A DNA stretch of 55,442 bases from a virus, in IMG/VR virus record IMGVR_UViG_3300009159_000086, positions 1 to 55,442 of that record. The stretch is one strand, 5' to 3'. The notes under the pieces are model-generated. The model was not told the origin of the DNA, searched no databases, and worked only from the letters and a program-made list of their open reading frames with translations. The position numbers were made by a program, and so were the translations under genes. Below, in pieces: positions 17,175-24,789 of the stretch. How positions within the stretch are numbered: the first letter of the stretch is position 1; each line of letters opens with the position of its first letter.

Positions 17175-17719
17175 TGGAATTGATTAAAGGTACAGACCCA
17201 AGACTTAATGAAATTTGCCCAGAGTTCAATTTTGAAACTGGAGTGACTCTTGAAAACGGAACTATCATGCAAGCGAAAGAGCTGTATGAACTCCTTCGCG
17301 ATAAGATGATTGAAAATAAGTGCGTGGGTCTTGCAGCTCCTCAGCTTGGTATTATGACTCGCGTGTTCGTTATCGGTAATCCTGGGGATCCAGCAAGTGT
17401 TATTGGTGTGTTTAATCCTATCATCGTAGATTATGAAAATGAAAAGGTTACATACGAAGAAGGTTGTGCTTCATATCCTGGTATGTTCATAAAGATTAAG
17501 AGGTCTCGACGTATCCGTGCTCGTTATCGTGGATGGGATGGAGAAGCAGGAACTACTCCTTATGAAGGATACACCGCTCGCGTATTCCAACATGAGTACG
17601 ACCATATTAACGGGATCACTTATCAACAGAGAGCTAATCGGTTTCATATTGAACAAGCTCAAAATTTCAAGAAAAAGATGGACCGTAGGGTTGCGAATAG
17701 AAAACAAACTGCTGGATGA
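17174..17719 (+). CDS. def: Peptide deformylase
   Basis: A 181-aa enzyme that removes the formyl group from nascent N-terminal Met. All three family motifs are present: CVGLAAPQLG (GxGxAAxQ type) near residue 51, EEGCASYPG (EGCxS) near 96, and FQHEYDHING (HExxH) near 138. It has Glu, Cys and two His for the metal site. Deformylases occur in many large phages, presumably to process abundant phage or photosystem-like proteins. It follows gene 46 with overlapping stop/start. The C-terminal tail is basic. Confidence 0.95.
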   Translation: MELIKGTDPRLNEICPEFNFETGVTLENGTIMQAKELYELLRDKMIENKCVGLAAPQLGIMTRVFVIGNPGDPASVIGVFNPIIVDYENEKVTYEEGCASYPGMFIKIKRSRRIRARYRGWDGEAGTTPYEGYTARVFQHEYDHINGITYQQRANRFHIEQAQNFKKKMDRRVANRKQTAG

Positions 17720-17720
17720 A

Positions 17721-18155
17721 ATGTTCGCGGTCGCGGGCGTGAGTAAGGATAAGCTCCACTCATGTCTGCGGCTCATGGGAAAAGAACATCTCCACGATCA
17801 GCGTATGAAAGATATGTGGAAACCAGAGTTCCCATCTATCAACTACTGCTACACAGTTTGCGAATATATCTATTGGTATGTGTTCACTGCTGGTAGCGAA
17901 TGGGATATTCGCACAACCAACATTCCTAGTACGCCAGGGATAAAGCATTGGTTTCTGCGCCGTACTGATGGTCAGGTCGTCGATTTGACTGCCGATCAGT
18001 TTGACGACCACAGCGAAATAAACTATAATGATTCTAGACGAACTGGGTTCTTACAGAGTGGCTGTACGGGACCAAGCAAACGAGCTAGGATATTAGCCAC
18101 ATTGATGGGTCATGATGAACATTCTTGGAAACCAACAATCAACACCTTATTCTGA
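17721..18155 (+). CDS. Conserved phage protein of unknown function
   Basis: A 144-aa protein. Conserved-looking features are LHSCLRLMGKEHL, a Cys/aromatic cluster (INYCYTVCEYIYWYVF), HWFLRR-DGQVVDLTADQF and a late GFL. The His/Asp arrangement HWFL...DLTADQF resembles families of small phage proteins whose activity is not established; a papain/transglutaminase-like fold is possible but unproven. The ATG 1 nt after the def stop is chosen. The frame is open farther upstream, so an earlier non-ATG start inside def is possible. It overlaps the next gene by 44 nt. Confidence 0.55.
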   Translation: MFAVAGVSKDKLHSCLRLMGKEHLHDQRMKDMWKPEFPSINYCYTVCEYIYWYVFTAGSEWDIRTTNIPSTPGIKHWFLRRTDGQVVDLTADQFDDHSEINYNDSRRTGFLQSGCTGPSKRARILATLMGHDEHSWKPTINTLF

Positions 18156-19368
18156 TTGGCTTAAAAAGCAAACGTTCGTTCATCACGATACGGACACGCT
18201 TCGCAGAACCATACTTGATGAGCTGAGTAGATTCCGCGAGATATCGACGGAAGAGTATGTGCTGTGGCAAAAGTGGGAAGAAGTCAACAACATTTATCCT
18301 ATGCACAAGAGTGTTCTGTTTGATGAATATGCCTATGTCAATTCACAGGATGCGATTCTGATTCCTCAAGTCAAGTCGATGATGTGGGACGGAACAGACT
18401 ACGAGTCTATTGACCCCGAGCTAATCTATATCGGTGATAAAGAAAATCAAGATATCAAGGAGCACTGGGCGGTGCTGCGTATTATGATTCACACGCAGCA
18501 GCACTCTGGTTCTGTGGGTCGAGGAATGAGTTTCCTAGTGCGCGACAAGACCACCAAGAAATATCTAGGTGTGGTTGCTATCGCTAGTGATTTCCTCGAC
18601 CTTGCTCCGCGTGATAATGTGATTGGTTGGACACGCGAGCAGCGCACGAACGAGCAACGTATCAAGCACACGGCAGTCTGTTCGACTATTGTTCCTGTTC
18701 AACCGTTCGGCTACAATTTCGTAGGAGGCAAGCTGCTTGCGCTTCTGTGTCTATCAGACGTGGTCCAGGACAAATGGAAAGAGCTATATGGGTCGCGCCT
18801 CGCGGGAGTGACCACGACCTCGCTATACGGTAAGGACAAAGGTGGACACGGGATGTCACAATACGACAATCTCAAGCACTGGAAAAAAATGGGATACTCC
18901 ACAGGAAAATCTCCCTATCGCATGTCCATCGCTACTCGCAAGATGGCATATGAGTGGATGCACGCAACTCACCCTGAAACATATTTCCAATATATGATCG
19001 AGGAAAAGACGAAGGGTCGTCAAGGAGTACGCGACCGACTCAACCGATTGCAGCTAAAAATCTATAGCGCTCTGAAGATCAGCCTCAAGCTTGCGACTAG
19101 CAACCACGATCGAGGAATCTACTACTCGTCTCTTTTCACCAACTCCAGCGAGTTCCTTCGTGACGAAATTCCTGAGAGCGCTCTGGTTCCAGCTTTCTCG
19201 TCAGACGTCGGCTACCTCACAGGCGTATGGAAAAAGTATGCGGCGAAACGCATAGCCAACCTAAGCGCCAGCGGACGGGTGAGCGCCGAACCCCTATATT
19301 ATGACGATATGGGACGCTTGGACTGGGCAGAGGCTAGGGAAAAGTATCTGAAAAACGTAGGAAGGTAA
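18112..19368 (+). CDS. DUF4338-like (DruA-related) protein
   Basis: A 418-aa protein. The central region has LGVVAIASDFLDLAPRDNVIGWTREQR (about residues 160-186), a hydrophobic STIVPVQPFGYNFVGGKLLALLCLSD, then YGSRLAGVTTTSLYGKDKGGHGMSQYDNL and HWKKMGYSTGK. This series resembles the DUF4338 family, which includes DruA of the Druantia anti-phage system: GYV/RD-IGW, YGHRL-E-TF, GT-Y-AANW-GxGxTxGR. Biochemical activity of the family is not known to me. It ends the uvsY operon before a strong bidirectional terminator. Codon use is GC-richer than in upstream genes, hinting at separate acquisition. Alternative start at ATG 18115. Confidence 0.55.
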   Translation: MMNILGNQQSTPYSDWLKKQTFVHHDTDTLRRTILDELSRFREISTEEYVLWQKWEEVNNIYPMHKSVLFDEYAYVNSQDAILIPQVKSMMWDGTDYESIDPELIYIGDKENQDIKEHWAVLRIMIHTQQHSGSVGRGMSFLVRDKTTKKYLGVVAIASDFLDLAPRDNVIGWTREQRTNEQRIKHTAVCSTIVPVQPFGYNFVGGKLLALLCLSDVVQDKWKELYGSRLAGVTTTSLYGKDKGGHGMSQYDNLKHWKKMGYSTGKSPYRMSIATRKMAYEWMHATHPETYFQYMIEEKTKGRQGVRDRLNRLQLKIYSALKISLKLATSNHDRGIYYSSLFTNSSEFLRDEIPESALVPAFSSDVGYLTGVWKKYAAKRIANLSASGRVSAEPLYYDDMGRLDWAEAREKYLKNVGR

Positions 19369-19381
19369 CAGACTGTGTTAC

Positions 19382-19410
19382 AAAAAAAGCGCCCCTTTTG
19401 GGCGCTTTTT
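19382..19410. terminator. Bidirectional intrinsic terminator
   Basis: A GCGCCC / GGGCGC stem, extended by AAAAA/TTTTT pairing, has a C-TTTT loop and T-runs on both strands. It ends the uvsY-to-DUF4338 operon. Confidence 0.92.
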
Positions 19411-19423
19411 GCATTTTAGGGCC

Positions 19424-19452
19424 TTGACAATCGGCTAATACGGGTATAGAAT
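19424..19452 (+). promoter_or_regulatory. Early promoter
   Basis: TTGACA (19424-19429), 17 bp, TAGAAT (19447-19452). It drives the 53-aa gene at 19481, which has AAAGGAG at 19467-19473. Confidence 0.8.
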
Positions 19453-19480
19453 GGCCATAGTGATTCAAAGGAGCTAGCTC

Positions 19481-19642
19481 ATGGCCACTACCGTTAAGCC
19501 CACCAACGTCAACTTGAACGCTGCTATTGCGGCGTACCTCGCCAACGCGACCGTGACTATTGCGCCTGCCGCCGTAGCTCAGGGTCTGCGGAAGACGAAA
19601 TATATCGCTCGGGTGACGAAAAAGGTCGCCAAAGGGGCTTGA
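19481..19642 (+). CDS. Small hypothetical protein (53 aa)
   Basis: A 53-aa Ala/Thr/Lys-rich basic protein (ATTVKPTNVN..., KTKYIARVTKKVAKGA) with no recognised family. It is supported by its own consensus promoter, a strong Shine-Dalgarno sequence 7 nt from the ATG, and its TGA lying within the -35 box of the next promoter. It is typical of tiny early phage genes, some of which modify host proteins. The block is GC-richer (over half G+C) than the core genes. Confidence 0.65.
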   Translation: MATTVKPTNVNLNAAIAAYLANATVTIAPAAVAQGLRKTKYIARVTKKVAKGA

Positions 19643-19667
19643 CAATTAGCCCTAACAGCGGTAGAAT
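19639..19667 (+). promoter_or_regulatory. Early promoter whose -35 box contains an upstream stop codon
   Basis: TTGACA (19639-19644), 17 bp, TAGAAT (19662-19667). The TGA stop of the 53-aa gene is bases 2-4 of the -35 hexamer. Confidence 0.8.
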
Positions 19668-19700
19668 AGGGTATGATAACCCTTTAACCCAGGAGCCCAA

Positions 19701-19913
19701 ATGTCTCTAGTAACCCCTCTAGTAGCCCAGTTCCTCACCCGCTACCCCGCCACCGACGGCTACACCCTCATTTGCGTATGTGAGGAAATCAACCGTCGCA
19801 CCCAAGCGGCCGTTGGAGTCGACGGGATTCTGACTCAAGCTCTGCTTTTAGACAACGCCGGGGAATACCTCGCCCGAGTCTGTGAGCGTTTCCAGAACCA
19901 GAAAGGTCAATAA
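19701..19913 (+). CDS. Small hypothetical early protein
   Basis: A 70-aa protein, mostly helical (TLICVCEEINRRTQAAVGVDGILTQALLLDNAGEYLARVCERF). It has a CAGGAG ribosome-binding site and its own promoter upstream. About 58% G+C over part of the gene, unlike the AT-richer late genes. No family recognised; a helical, possibly protein-binding early protein. Confidence 0.6.
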   Translation: MSLVTPLVAQFLTRYPATDGYTLICVCEEINRRTQAAVGVDGILTQALLLDNAGEYLARVCERFQNQKGQ

Positions 19914-19914
19914 T

Positions 19915-20166
19915 ATGCTTCGTCCAGGATTCGTCAAGGTCATGCTCAACGACCGCCCTTTTCAGGTTCCAGCCGAACACGCCAAGAAATTCATCAAGAA
20001 GGACCAGCTCGTCCGCGAAGCGGTAAGCCTCCAAATGCTTCTCAAGAGCGGCGCTGACCTTGGCGGTCATCGTGCTACTCTTCAGGACCGACTTAGCCAG
20101 CTTTCAGGCAAGATCATTCGCCTGAACCGTCGTATCCCGCCTTGCGCCTTTTCTCTGGAGAACTGA
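19915..20166 (+). CDS. Small hypothetical early protein
   Basis: An 83-aa basic protein (FVKVMLNDRPFQVPAEHAKKFIKKDQL, then a Leu/Arg-rich helix). ATG 19915, 1 nt after the previous stop, is chosen over an upstream in-frame ATG at 19882 that would overlap the preceding gene. AAAGG precedes it. No recognised family; member of the small-gene block. Confidence 0.55.
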   Translation: MLRPGFVKVMLNDRPFQVPAEHAKKFIKKDQLVREAVSLQMLLKSGADLGGHRATLQDRLSQLSGKIIRLNRRIPPCAFSLEN

Positions 20167-20168
20167 AA

Positions 20169-20384
20169 ATGACTAACTCTTGGCACATCGAAGGAGCCCG
20201 TGTCGAAGGTCGCTATATGGGTGACTATCCGTTCACCGGCACAGTAGTCGAAAGCCGCGTCTGCTACGGCGGCGAGGTAAAGCACACCGTCGAGCTCGAC
20301 GAGCCGATTTTCGTGTTCGGTGCGAAGCGTGAGCTTATCATGGTGTTCAACGACCAAATCAATCTCATTCTGGAGAACGCATAA
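20169..20384 (+). CDS. Small hypothetical early protein
   Basis: A 71-aa, predominantly beta protein (HIEGARVEGRYMGDYPFTGTVVESRVCYGGEVKHTVELDEPI). It has the look of a small SH3/OB-like barrel with alternating strands. GGAG at 20157-20160 is 8 nt before ATG 20169. Its TAA overlaps the ATG of the next small gene. Family not recognised. Confidence 0.6.
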   Translation: MTNSWHIEGARVEGRYMGDYPFTGTVVESRVCYGGEVKHTVELDEPIFVFGAKRELIMVFNDQINLILENA

Positions 20385-20548
20385 TGAAAGATAATATGGA
20401 AGTCGTCAAGATTCTTGGCGCAATGGCTATGCAGCTGATATGCCTTATCGCTGGCATCACGTGCATTGGGCTCGGTACAAACGCCTATGTTGCCGTTGGC
20501 GTGCTGTGTTTGCTCCTATATAATAACATGGCGAAAGATCCGTCTTGA
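20384..20548 (+). CDS. Small membrane protein (54 aa)
   Basis: A 54-aa protein with two hydrophobic segments (about residues 10-30 and 34-48; ILGAMAMQLICLIAGITCI and VAVGVLCLLLY) and short charged ends, hence probably a two-pass inner-membrane protein. ATG overlaps the previous stop (TAATG). Its TGA lies within the -35 box of the promoter of the next gene. Function unknown; small early membrane proteins can alter host envelope or superinfection behaviour, which is speculation here. Confidence 0.55.
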   Translation: MKDNMEVVKILGAMAMQLICLIAGITCIGLGTNAYVAVGVLCLLLYNNMAKDPS

Positions 20549-20573
20549 CAACCGACGCAGCGCCTGGTATCAT
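20545..20573 (+). promoter_or_regulatory. Early promoter of CobT-like gene
   Basis: TTGACA (20545-20550, containing the upstream TGA), 17 bp, TATCAT (20568-20573). AAAGGAG follows at 20585-20591. Confidence 0.8.
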
Positions 20574-20598
20574 TAGTAAATGATAAAGGAGATTTCAT

Positions 20599-22920
20599 AT
20601 GGCTGACGTTAAGCTCGTAACGCCTGGTGGCGCGCTCGACAAGCTGGCTAAGTTGCTGGCTGCTGAGAATATCATGGTCGAGCATAAGCCTATCAAGACC
20701 GCATATTTCGATGTGAAGAATCGTGTGCTGGCGCTTCCTATGTGGAAAGAGATGACCGAGACTCTGTATCACATGCTCGTCCTACATGAGGTCGGTCACG
20801 CGCTCGAGACTCCTCCTGATGGTTGGAAAGGCGCTATCGACAAGGTCGCAGAAGAAAGCGAGTCTAAGCGAGCCGGTCGTACGTTCCAGGGCTACCTCAA
20901 TATCGTTGAGGACGCTCGTATCGAACGCAAGATCAAGGCGAAATTTCCCGGCTCGCGTCGCGATTTCATCGAGGGCTATGACTGGTTGCATCAGCAGGAT
21001 TTCTTTAACGTCAAGAACGACGATATCGAAGACCTTGCGCTCATTGATCGTATCAACCTCTACTTCAAGCTTGGTACTCGTATGCGTATCAAGTTCACTG
21101 AGGAAGAGCGCGAGTTCGTGCGCCGCGCCGAGCAGACTATCACTTTCGATGATGCGGTTAAGCTCGCAGAAGATCTGCTCGCTTATGCCAAACTGAAGAA
21201 AGAAAAAGACGACGAAGATATGCGCGACGTATCCACTCGTAAAGATGACAGCGAGGATGGTGAAGGCGACGAGTCTGACGATTTCGATGATGACTCTGAT
21301 GATTCCGAAGACGGTGAGCCAGGCGATGAAGGCGCTGACTCCGATGAGTCTGAGGAAGAAGACGAGGAAGGCGACAACGAAGACGGCAGTTCATCTGGGA
21401 AAGAAGGCGGCAACTCTACGCCGCTCGACGGTCCAGCAGAAGCTAAGACTGATAAAGCTATGAACGATCGCATGGAAGAGTTGCTTGATGCTTCTCTTTC
21501 TGGGCGCGAGTTCAAGTATCTGTATTATCCCAAGGACTTGACCCACGAAGAGTTCGTTGTGGGCTATAAGCAGCTTCTTAAGCTTATCGACCGTGATTTC
21601 GCTCAGGCAGTTAAGCCTGCGGTTCTTGTGTCGTATCGTACGCATCTGCTGAACAAGTTCCGCGTCGAGAACAGCTCCGCCATTAACTATATGGTGAAGG
21701 AGTTCGAGATGAAGAAAGCTGCTAAGGCGTATAGCCGCACGAAGCAGAGCAAGACCGGCACTATCGACACGAACAAGATTCACTCGTATAAGTTCAACGA
21801 TGATGTGTTCCGTCGTCTCAATATCGTACCTGATGGCAAGAATCATGGTCTGGTTGTTATCCTCGATATGTCTGGCTCGATGCAGTCCAACTATCGTGGT
21901 GCTATGGATCAGCTGATCTGCCTGACTATGTTCTGTCGTCGTGTCGGTATTCCTCACCGTATCTATGGCTTTACTAGTACGATGTCGGAAACTGCTGGCT
22001 TTAATCTGTACGATCGTAACACGACTAAGAATAACTTGCGTGCGCGTATCGCAAATCGTCTCCAGAAAGACTTCGTATGCCCAGACAACGAGTTTGACCT
22101 CGTCGAGTTGTTCAATGAGGGAATGAACCTCAAGGATTTCAACACGATGGTTGGCACGTTGCTTGTGACTGCTTCTCGCTACGTCTACAATGACGGAGAC
22201 GATTTTCCTTCTAGGAATGGCTACGATAGTCCGTATCGTTTGCTGAGCGGTCTGCTCCGCCCTGGCTATGATATGGGATATTTCAAGCTTGGAGGTACGC
22301 CGCTCAACGATGCTATCCTCGTGTCTCGTGATCTGCTTAAGAAATTCCGTAAGGAAAAGAATATTCAGATTATGAACTTTGTATGCATCACCGATGGTGA
22401 GAGTAACTGTCCTCAGTATTACAAGATGGAAAGGGGAGGTATCTATCACTCGCCTGTTAACTCATACGCTGGCAATAGGACCAACGTGACTCGTATCTTC
22501 ATCGACGAGGAATCCAAGATGCAGACTACGATCAACTTCCCTGATCAAAGCGATATCACCGGAATGTATGCGCGTATCGTGCGTCAGTCACAAGACGCCA
22601 CGTTCGTAGGGTTCTATATCATTGGTGGTGCGTACGATTTGCGCCATGTCGCTTATCGCTACGTCAAGGGCGCTGCTGAAAACGACAAGATGCAGTCGCA
22701 ATTCAAGAAGGAAAAAGCGGCTGTTGTGCCCAAGATGTTGAACTTCGATGAGTTCTACCTTATCCAGGGAGGCAAGAATCTCCAAGCACAACAAGCCAAG
22801 TTTGATGCGGCTCAAGACCTCAAGAAAGGTCAGCTTGCTCGGGCGTTTATCTCCGCCCAAAACAAGCGTGGAGCTTCTCGTGCGGTATTAGGTCGTTTCA
22901 TCGAAAAGATCGCTGTCTGA
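20599..22920 (+). CDS. CobT-like protein: HExxH metallopeptidase-like domain plus VWA domain
   Basis: A 773-aa protein in three parts. Residues 1-200 carry LHEVGH (H63, E64, H67) and a downstream NIVEDARIER with a candidate third ligand, as in the zincin-like N-terminus of phage CobT-like proteins. Residues about 210-280 are an extremely acidic Asp/Glu/Ser tract. Residues about 415-690 are a von Willebrand A domain with MIDAS DMSGS (423-427), a later Thr (GGTPLNDA) and ITDGESN. Together with the MoxR/CobS-like ATPase 300 bp downstream it resembles MoxR-VWA chaperone or remodelling systems. True cobalt chelation is unlikely. Target unknown. Confidence 0.8.
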   Translation: MADVKLVTPGGALDKLAKLLAAENIMVEHKPIKTAYFDVKNRVLALPMWKEMTETLYHMLVLHEVGHALETPPDGWKGAIDKVAEESESKRAGRTFQGYLNIVEDARIERKIKAKFPGSRRDFIEGYDWLHQQDFFNVKNDDIEDLALIDRINLYFKLGTRMRIKFTEEEREFVRRAEQTITFDDAVKLAEDLLAYAKLKKEKDDEDMRDVSTRKDDSEDGEGDESDDFDDDSDDSEDGEPGDEGADSDESEEEDEEGDNEDGSSSGKEGGNSTPLDGPAEAKTDKAMNDRMEELLDASLSGREFKYLYYPKDLTHEEFVVGYKQLLKLIDRDFAQAVKPAVLVSYRTHLLNKFRVENSSAINYMVKEFEMKKAAKAYSRTKQSKTGTIDTNKIHSYKFNDDVFRRLNIVPDGKNHGLVVILDMSGSMQSNYRGAMDQLICLTMFCRRVGIPHRIYGFTSTMSETAGFNLYDRNTTKNNLRARIANRLQKDFVCPDNEFDLVELFNEGMNLKDFNTMVGTLLVTASRYVYNDGDDFPSRNGYDSPYRLLSGLLRPGYDMGYFKLGGTPLNDAILVSRDLLKKFRKEKNIQIMNFVCITDGESNCPQYYKMERGGIYHSPVNSYAGNRTNVTRIFIDEESKMQTTINFPDQSDITGMYARIVRQSQDATFVGFYIIGGAYDLRHVAYRYVKGAAENDKMQSQFKKEKAAVVPKMLNFDEFYLIQGGKNLQAQQAKFDAAQDLKKGQLARAFISAQNKRGASRAVLGRFIEKIAV

Positions 22921-22926
22921 CAAGAA

Positions 22927-22962
22927 TTGGCGGGGAAAACGCTCTTGACATTTCCCCGCCAA
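22927..22962. promoter_or_regulatory. 12-bp inverted repeat enclosing a -35 box
   Basis: Perfect arms TTGGCGGGGAAA / TTTCCCCGCCAA flank a 12-nt loop that ends in TTGACA (22945-22950). It may end the upstream transcript or serve as an operator controlling the promoter it contains. No T-run follows. Confidence 0.6.
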
Positions 22963-22973
22963 ACCTATATACT
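22945..22973 (+). promoter_or_regulatory. Early promoter within inverted repeat
   Basis: TTGACA (22945-22950), 17 bp, TATACT (22968-22973), upstream of the 52-aa gene at 23001. Confidence 0.75.
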
Positions 22974-23000
22974 ATGCTAATGATAGGAAAGGGGAAAGGC

Positions 23001-23159
23001 ATGTTCAAGGTATCGTATACGCTCAAGCGCGAAGACAAACTGCTCATTGATGAGGCAGCCACGTTTCGTTACATGAGAGACGCTTTCGAATTCATGCGCC
23101 AGCTCTTGACGCTCAATGGGCTTGTTGGCAAGCCGATCATTGAAAGAATTCGCTCTTGA
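23001..23159 (+). CDS. Small hypothetical early protein
   Basis: A 52-aa, charged, helical protein (FKVSYTLKREDKLLIDEAATFRYMRDAFEFMRQLL). AAGGGG (22989-22994) fits ATG 23001, 27 nt downstream of an in-frame ATG at 22974 that would sit at the transcription start. It has its own promoter upstream, and its TGA is inside the next promoter's -35 box. No known family; it lies between the CobT-like and CobS-like genes. Confidence 0.55.
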   Translation: MFKVSYTLKREDKLLIDEAATFRYMRDAFEFMRQLLTLNGLVGKPIIERIRS

Positions 23160-23184
23160 CAACTACCGCTCAACGTGGTATTAT
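23156..23184 (+). promoter_or_regulatory. Early promoter of CobS/MoxR-like gene
   Basis: TTGACA (23156-23161, containing the upstream TGA), 17 bp, TATTAT (23179-23184). Confidence 0.82.
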
Positions 23185-23213
23185 AAGTTATATGATGATG
23201 AAAGGTGAATCGA

Positions 23214-24428
23214 ATGTTGAAGGCTAATCAGTCCAAGTTCCTCGAAGCCGCTACTGTCCGCTTCGGCGATCAGGCAGTTGTTGCTGCGCGCGACCTGTCC
23301 GATTTCGCTAAAGCTAACAAGTTTTCCAATGCCGATCATGGCTGGATTTTCAAGGCGGAGTATCGTGCTGGTCGTGCGCTCTATAAGCTTCCCGCCAATG
23401 AAACTGCTACTGCTGCTCCTGCTCCTGTTGCTCAGGAAATTTCTATGGTTGCTATGGCTGCTGATATTGTGCCGATTCGTAAAGATACTCTTGTGACCAA
23501 GACGTTCAATCCCAACGCCGTTTCCGAGCATGAGTATGCTAAGGTTCCTGGCAAAGACAAGAACTATGTGCCTTTCGGCGAGTTCAAGATGATTGAAAAG
23601 ATCATTGCATCTGGCAAGTTCTTTCCCGTGTTCATTTCTGGTCACTCTGGTAACGGCAAGACGTTCATGGTCGAGCAAGCTTGCTCTAAGGCTAAGCGTG
23701 CGATGATTCGTGTCCAGATGTCTCGCGAGACTGACGAAGACGATTTGATTGGCGGTTTCCGCCTCGTCGAAGGCGAAACGAAGTTCATGAAGGGTCCGGT
23801 GCTTCGTGCTATGGAACTCGGTGCGCTTCTGCTGATTGACGAAGCCGATCGCGCTGATCCAGGCAAGGCTATGTGTCTTCAGGGTATCCTCGAAGGCAAG
23901 CCTTACTACATGAAGAAAACTGGCGAAATCGTTACGCCTGCCGATGGTTTCAATATCATGGTCACCGCCAACACGAAGGGTCGTGGTTCTGACGACGGAC
24001 GTTATGTCGCTGCTACTATGCTTGACGATGCATGGCTCGAGCGTTTTCCCATCACCATCGAGCAGGAGTATCCTACTCCCGTTGTTGAGAAAAAGATCTT
24101 GACAAACTATCTCAATGACGGTACAATGACTGAAGATGATAAGTCATTCGTTGAGCACCTGACTGTCTGGTCAGATATCATTCGCAAGACTTTCACCGAG
24201 GGCGCTATCGACGAGTTGATTTCTACTCGCCGTCTTGTCCATATCGCACAGACGTTCCGCATGATCGGCGACCGCCAGAAAGCTATTCGCCTGTGCATTA
24301 ACCGTTTCGACGAAGAGACCAAGACTGCTTTCTTGGACCTCTATACCAAGGTTGATCCTACGATCAATCCCGTCACCGAAACTCCTGCAGCCACCACTGC
24401 GGAGAATTCTCAGGAAATCGCTTTCTGA
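23214..24428 (+). CDS. MoxR/CobS-like AAA+ ATPase
   Basis: A 404-aa AAA+ ATPase. Walker A GHSGNGKT lies near residue 143, Walker B LLLIDEADRADP near 204, sensor-1-like MVTANTKGRGSDDG near 245 and an arginine-rich STRRLVHIAQTF near 340. The N-terminal 120 residues include an Ala/Pro linker. The family (CobS in cobaltochelatase, MoxR in chaperones) works with VWA partners, and the CobT-like gene upstream is an obvious one. AAAGGTG is 6 nt before ATG 23214, so the GTG at 23205 is not used. Likely a remodelling ATPase of unknown substrate. Confidence 0.85.
   Translation: MLKANQSKFLEAATVRFGDQAVVAARDLSDFAKANKFSNADHGWIFKAEYRAGRALYKLPANETATAAPAPVAQEISMVAMAADIVPIRKDTLVTKTFNPNAVSEHEYAKVPGKDKNYVPFGEFKMIEKIIASGKFFPVFISGHSGNGKTFMVEQACSKAKRAMIRVQMSRETDEDDLIGGFRLVEGETKFMKGPVLRAMELGALLLIDEADRADPGKAMCLQGILEGKPYYMKKTGEIVTPADGFNIMVTANTKGRGSDDGRYVAATMLDDAWLERFPITIEQEYPTPVVEKKILTNYLNDGTMTEDDKSFVEHLTVWSDIIRKTFTEGAIDELISTRRLVHIAQTFRMIGDRQKAIRLCINRFDEETKTAFLDLYTKVDPTINPVTETPAATTAENSQEIAF
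24099..24127 (+). promoter_or_regulatory. Possible internal early promoter in CobS-like gene
   Basis: TTGACA, 17 bp, TACAAT, about 340 nt upstream of the winged-helix gene at 24467. Confidence 0.45.
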
Positions 24429-24466
24429 GACTATAATCTAACCTAACTGAAACTGGAGTATATAAT

Positions 24467-24733
24467 ATGACTAAGACTGATTCGCTTCTCGCTGCTCTCC
24501 GTAATGGTGAGGAACTTTCTGTTGCTCAGATCCGTCATCGCTTTGGCGCTGGCAATCCTCATGAGGTTGTCCGTTCGCTTCGCGAGCAGGGTCATGCGAT
24601 TTATCTCAATGAGCGCAAGAACTCAAAGGGTGAGACCGTTTCTAAGTATCGTCTTGGTAAGCCTTCGCGCAAGATGGTTGCTGCTGCTTATGCCATTCTC
24701 GGTGGTGCAGTATTCGACAGCCGCGCTGCTTGA
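24467..24733 (+). CDS. Winged helix-turn-helix DNA-binding protein
   Basis: An 88-aa protein. Residues 4-65 fit a small winged helix: DSLLAALRNGEELSVAQIRHRF, then a recognition-like helix NPHEVVRSLREQGHAI and a beta wing (YLNERKNSKGETVSKYRLGKPS). Such small wHTH proteins are common in phages. The C-terminal 20 residues are hydrophobic. It has a TGGAG ribosome-binding site and is followed by a hairpin terminator. A regulatory role is probable but the target is unknown. Confidence 0.65.
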   Translation: MTKTDSLLAALRNGEELSVAQIRHRFGAGNPHEVVRSLREQGHAIYLNERKNSKGETVSKYRLGKPSRKMVAAAYAILGGAVFDSRAA

Positions 24734-24744
24734 TACTATATAAG

Positions 24745-24774
24745 GGAGGGGAAGTGATTCCCCTCCTATCTTTT
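24745..24774 (+). terminator. Intrinsic terminator
   Basis: A 9-bp stem GGAGGGGAA / TTCCCCTCC with a GTGA (GNRA-type) loop, followed by TATCTTTT. Confidence 0.85.
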
Positions 24775-24789
24775 CAATGGAGTTTATAA

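Noticed and set aside
19789-20357. Minus-strand open frames in the small-gene block
   Set aside because: The + strand genes have promoters, Shine-Dalgarno sites and linked starts and stops; the minus frames have none.
21391-22449. Long (352-codon) open frame on the minus strand
   Set aside because: It lies exactly opposite the strongly supported VWA/CobT-like gene, has no ribosome-binding site or promoter, and its composition mirrors the codon bias of the + strand.
20599-24428. Annotation as cobaltochelatase CobS/CobT
   Set aside because: Domain similarity exists, but no CobN or other cobalamin pathway gene is near, and MoxR-VWA pairs usually have chaperone-type roles.
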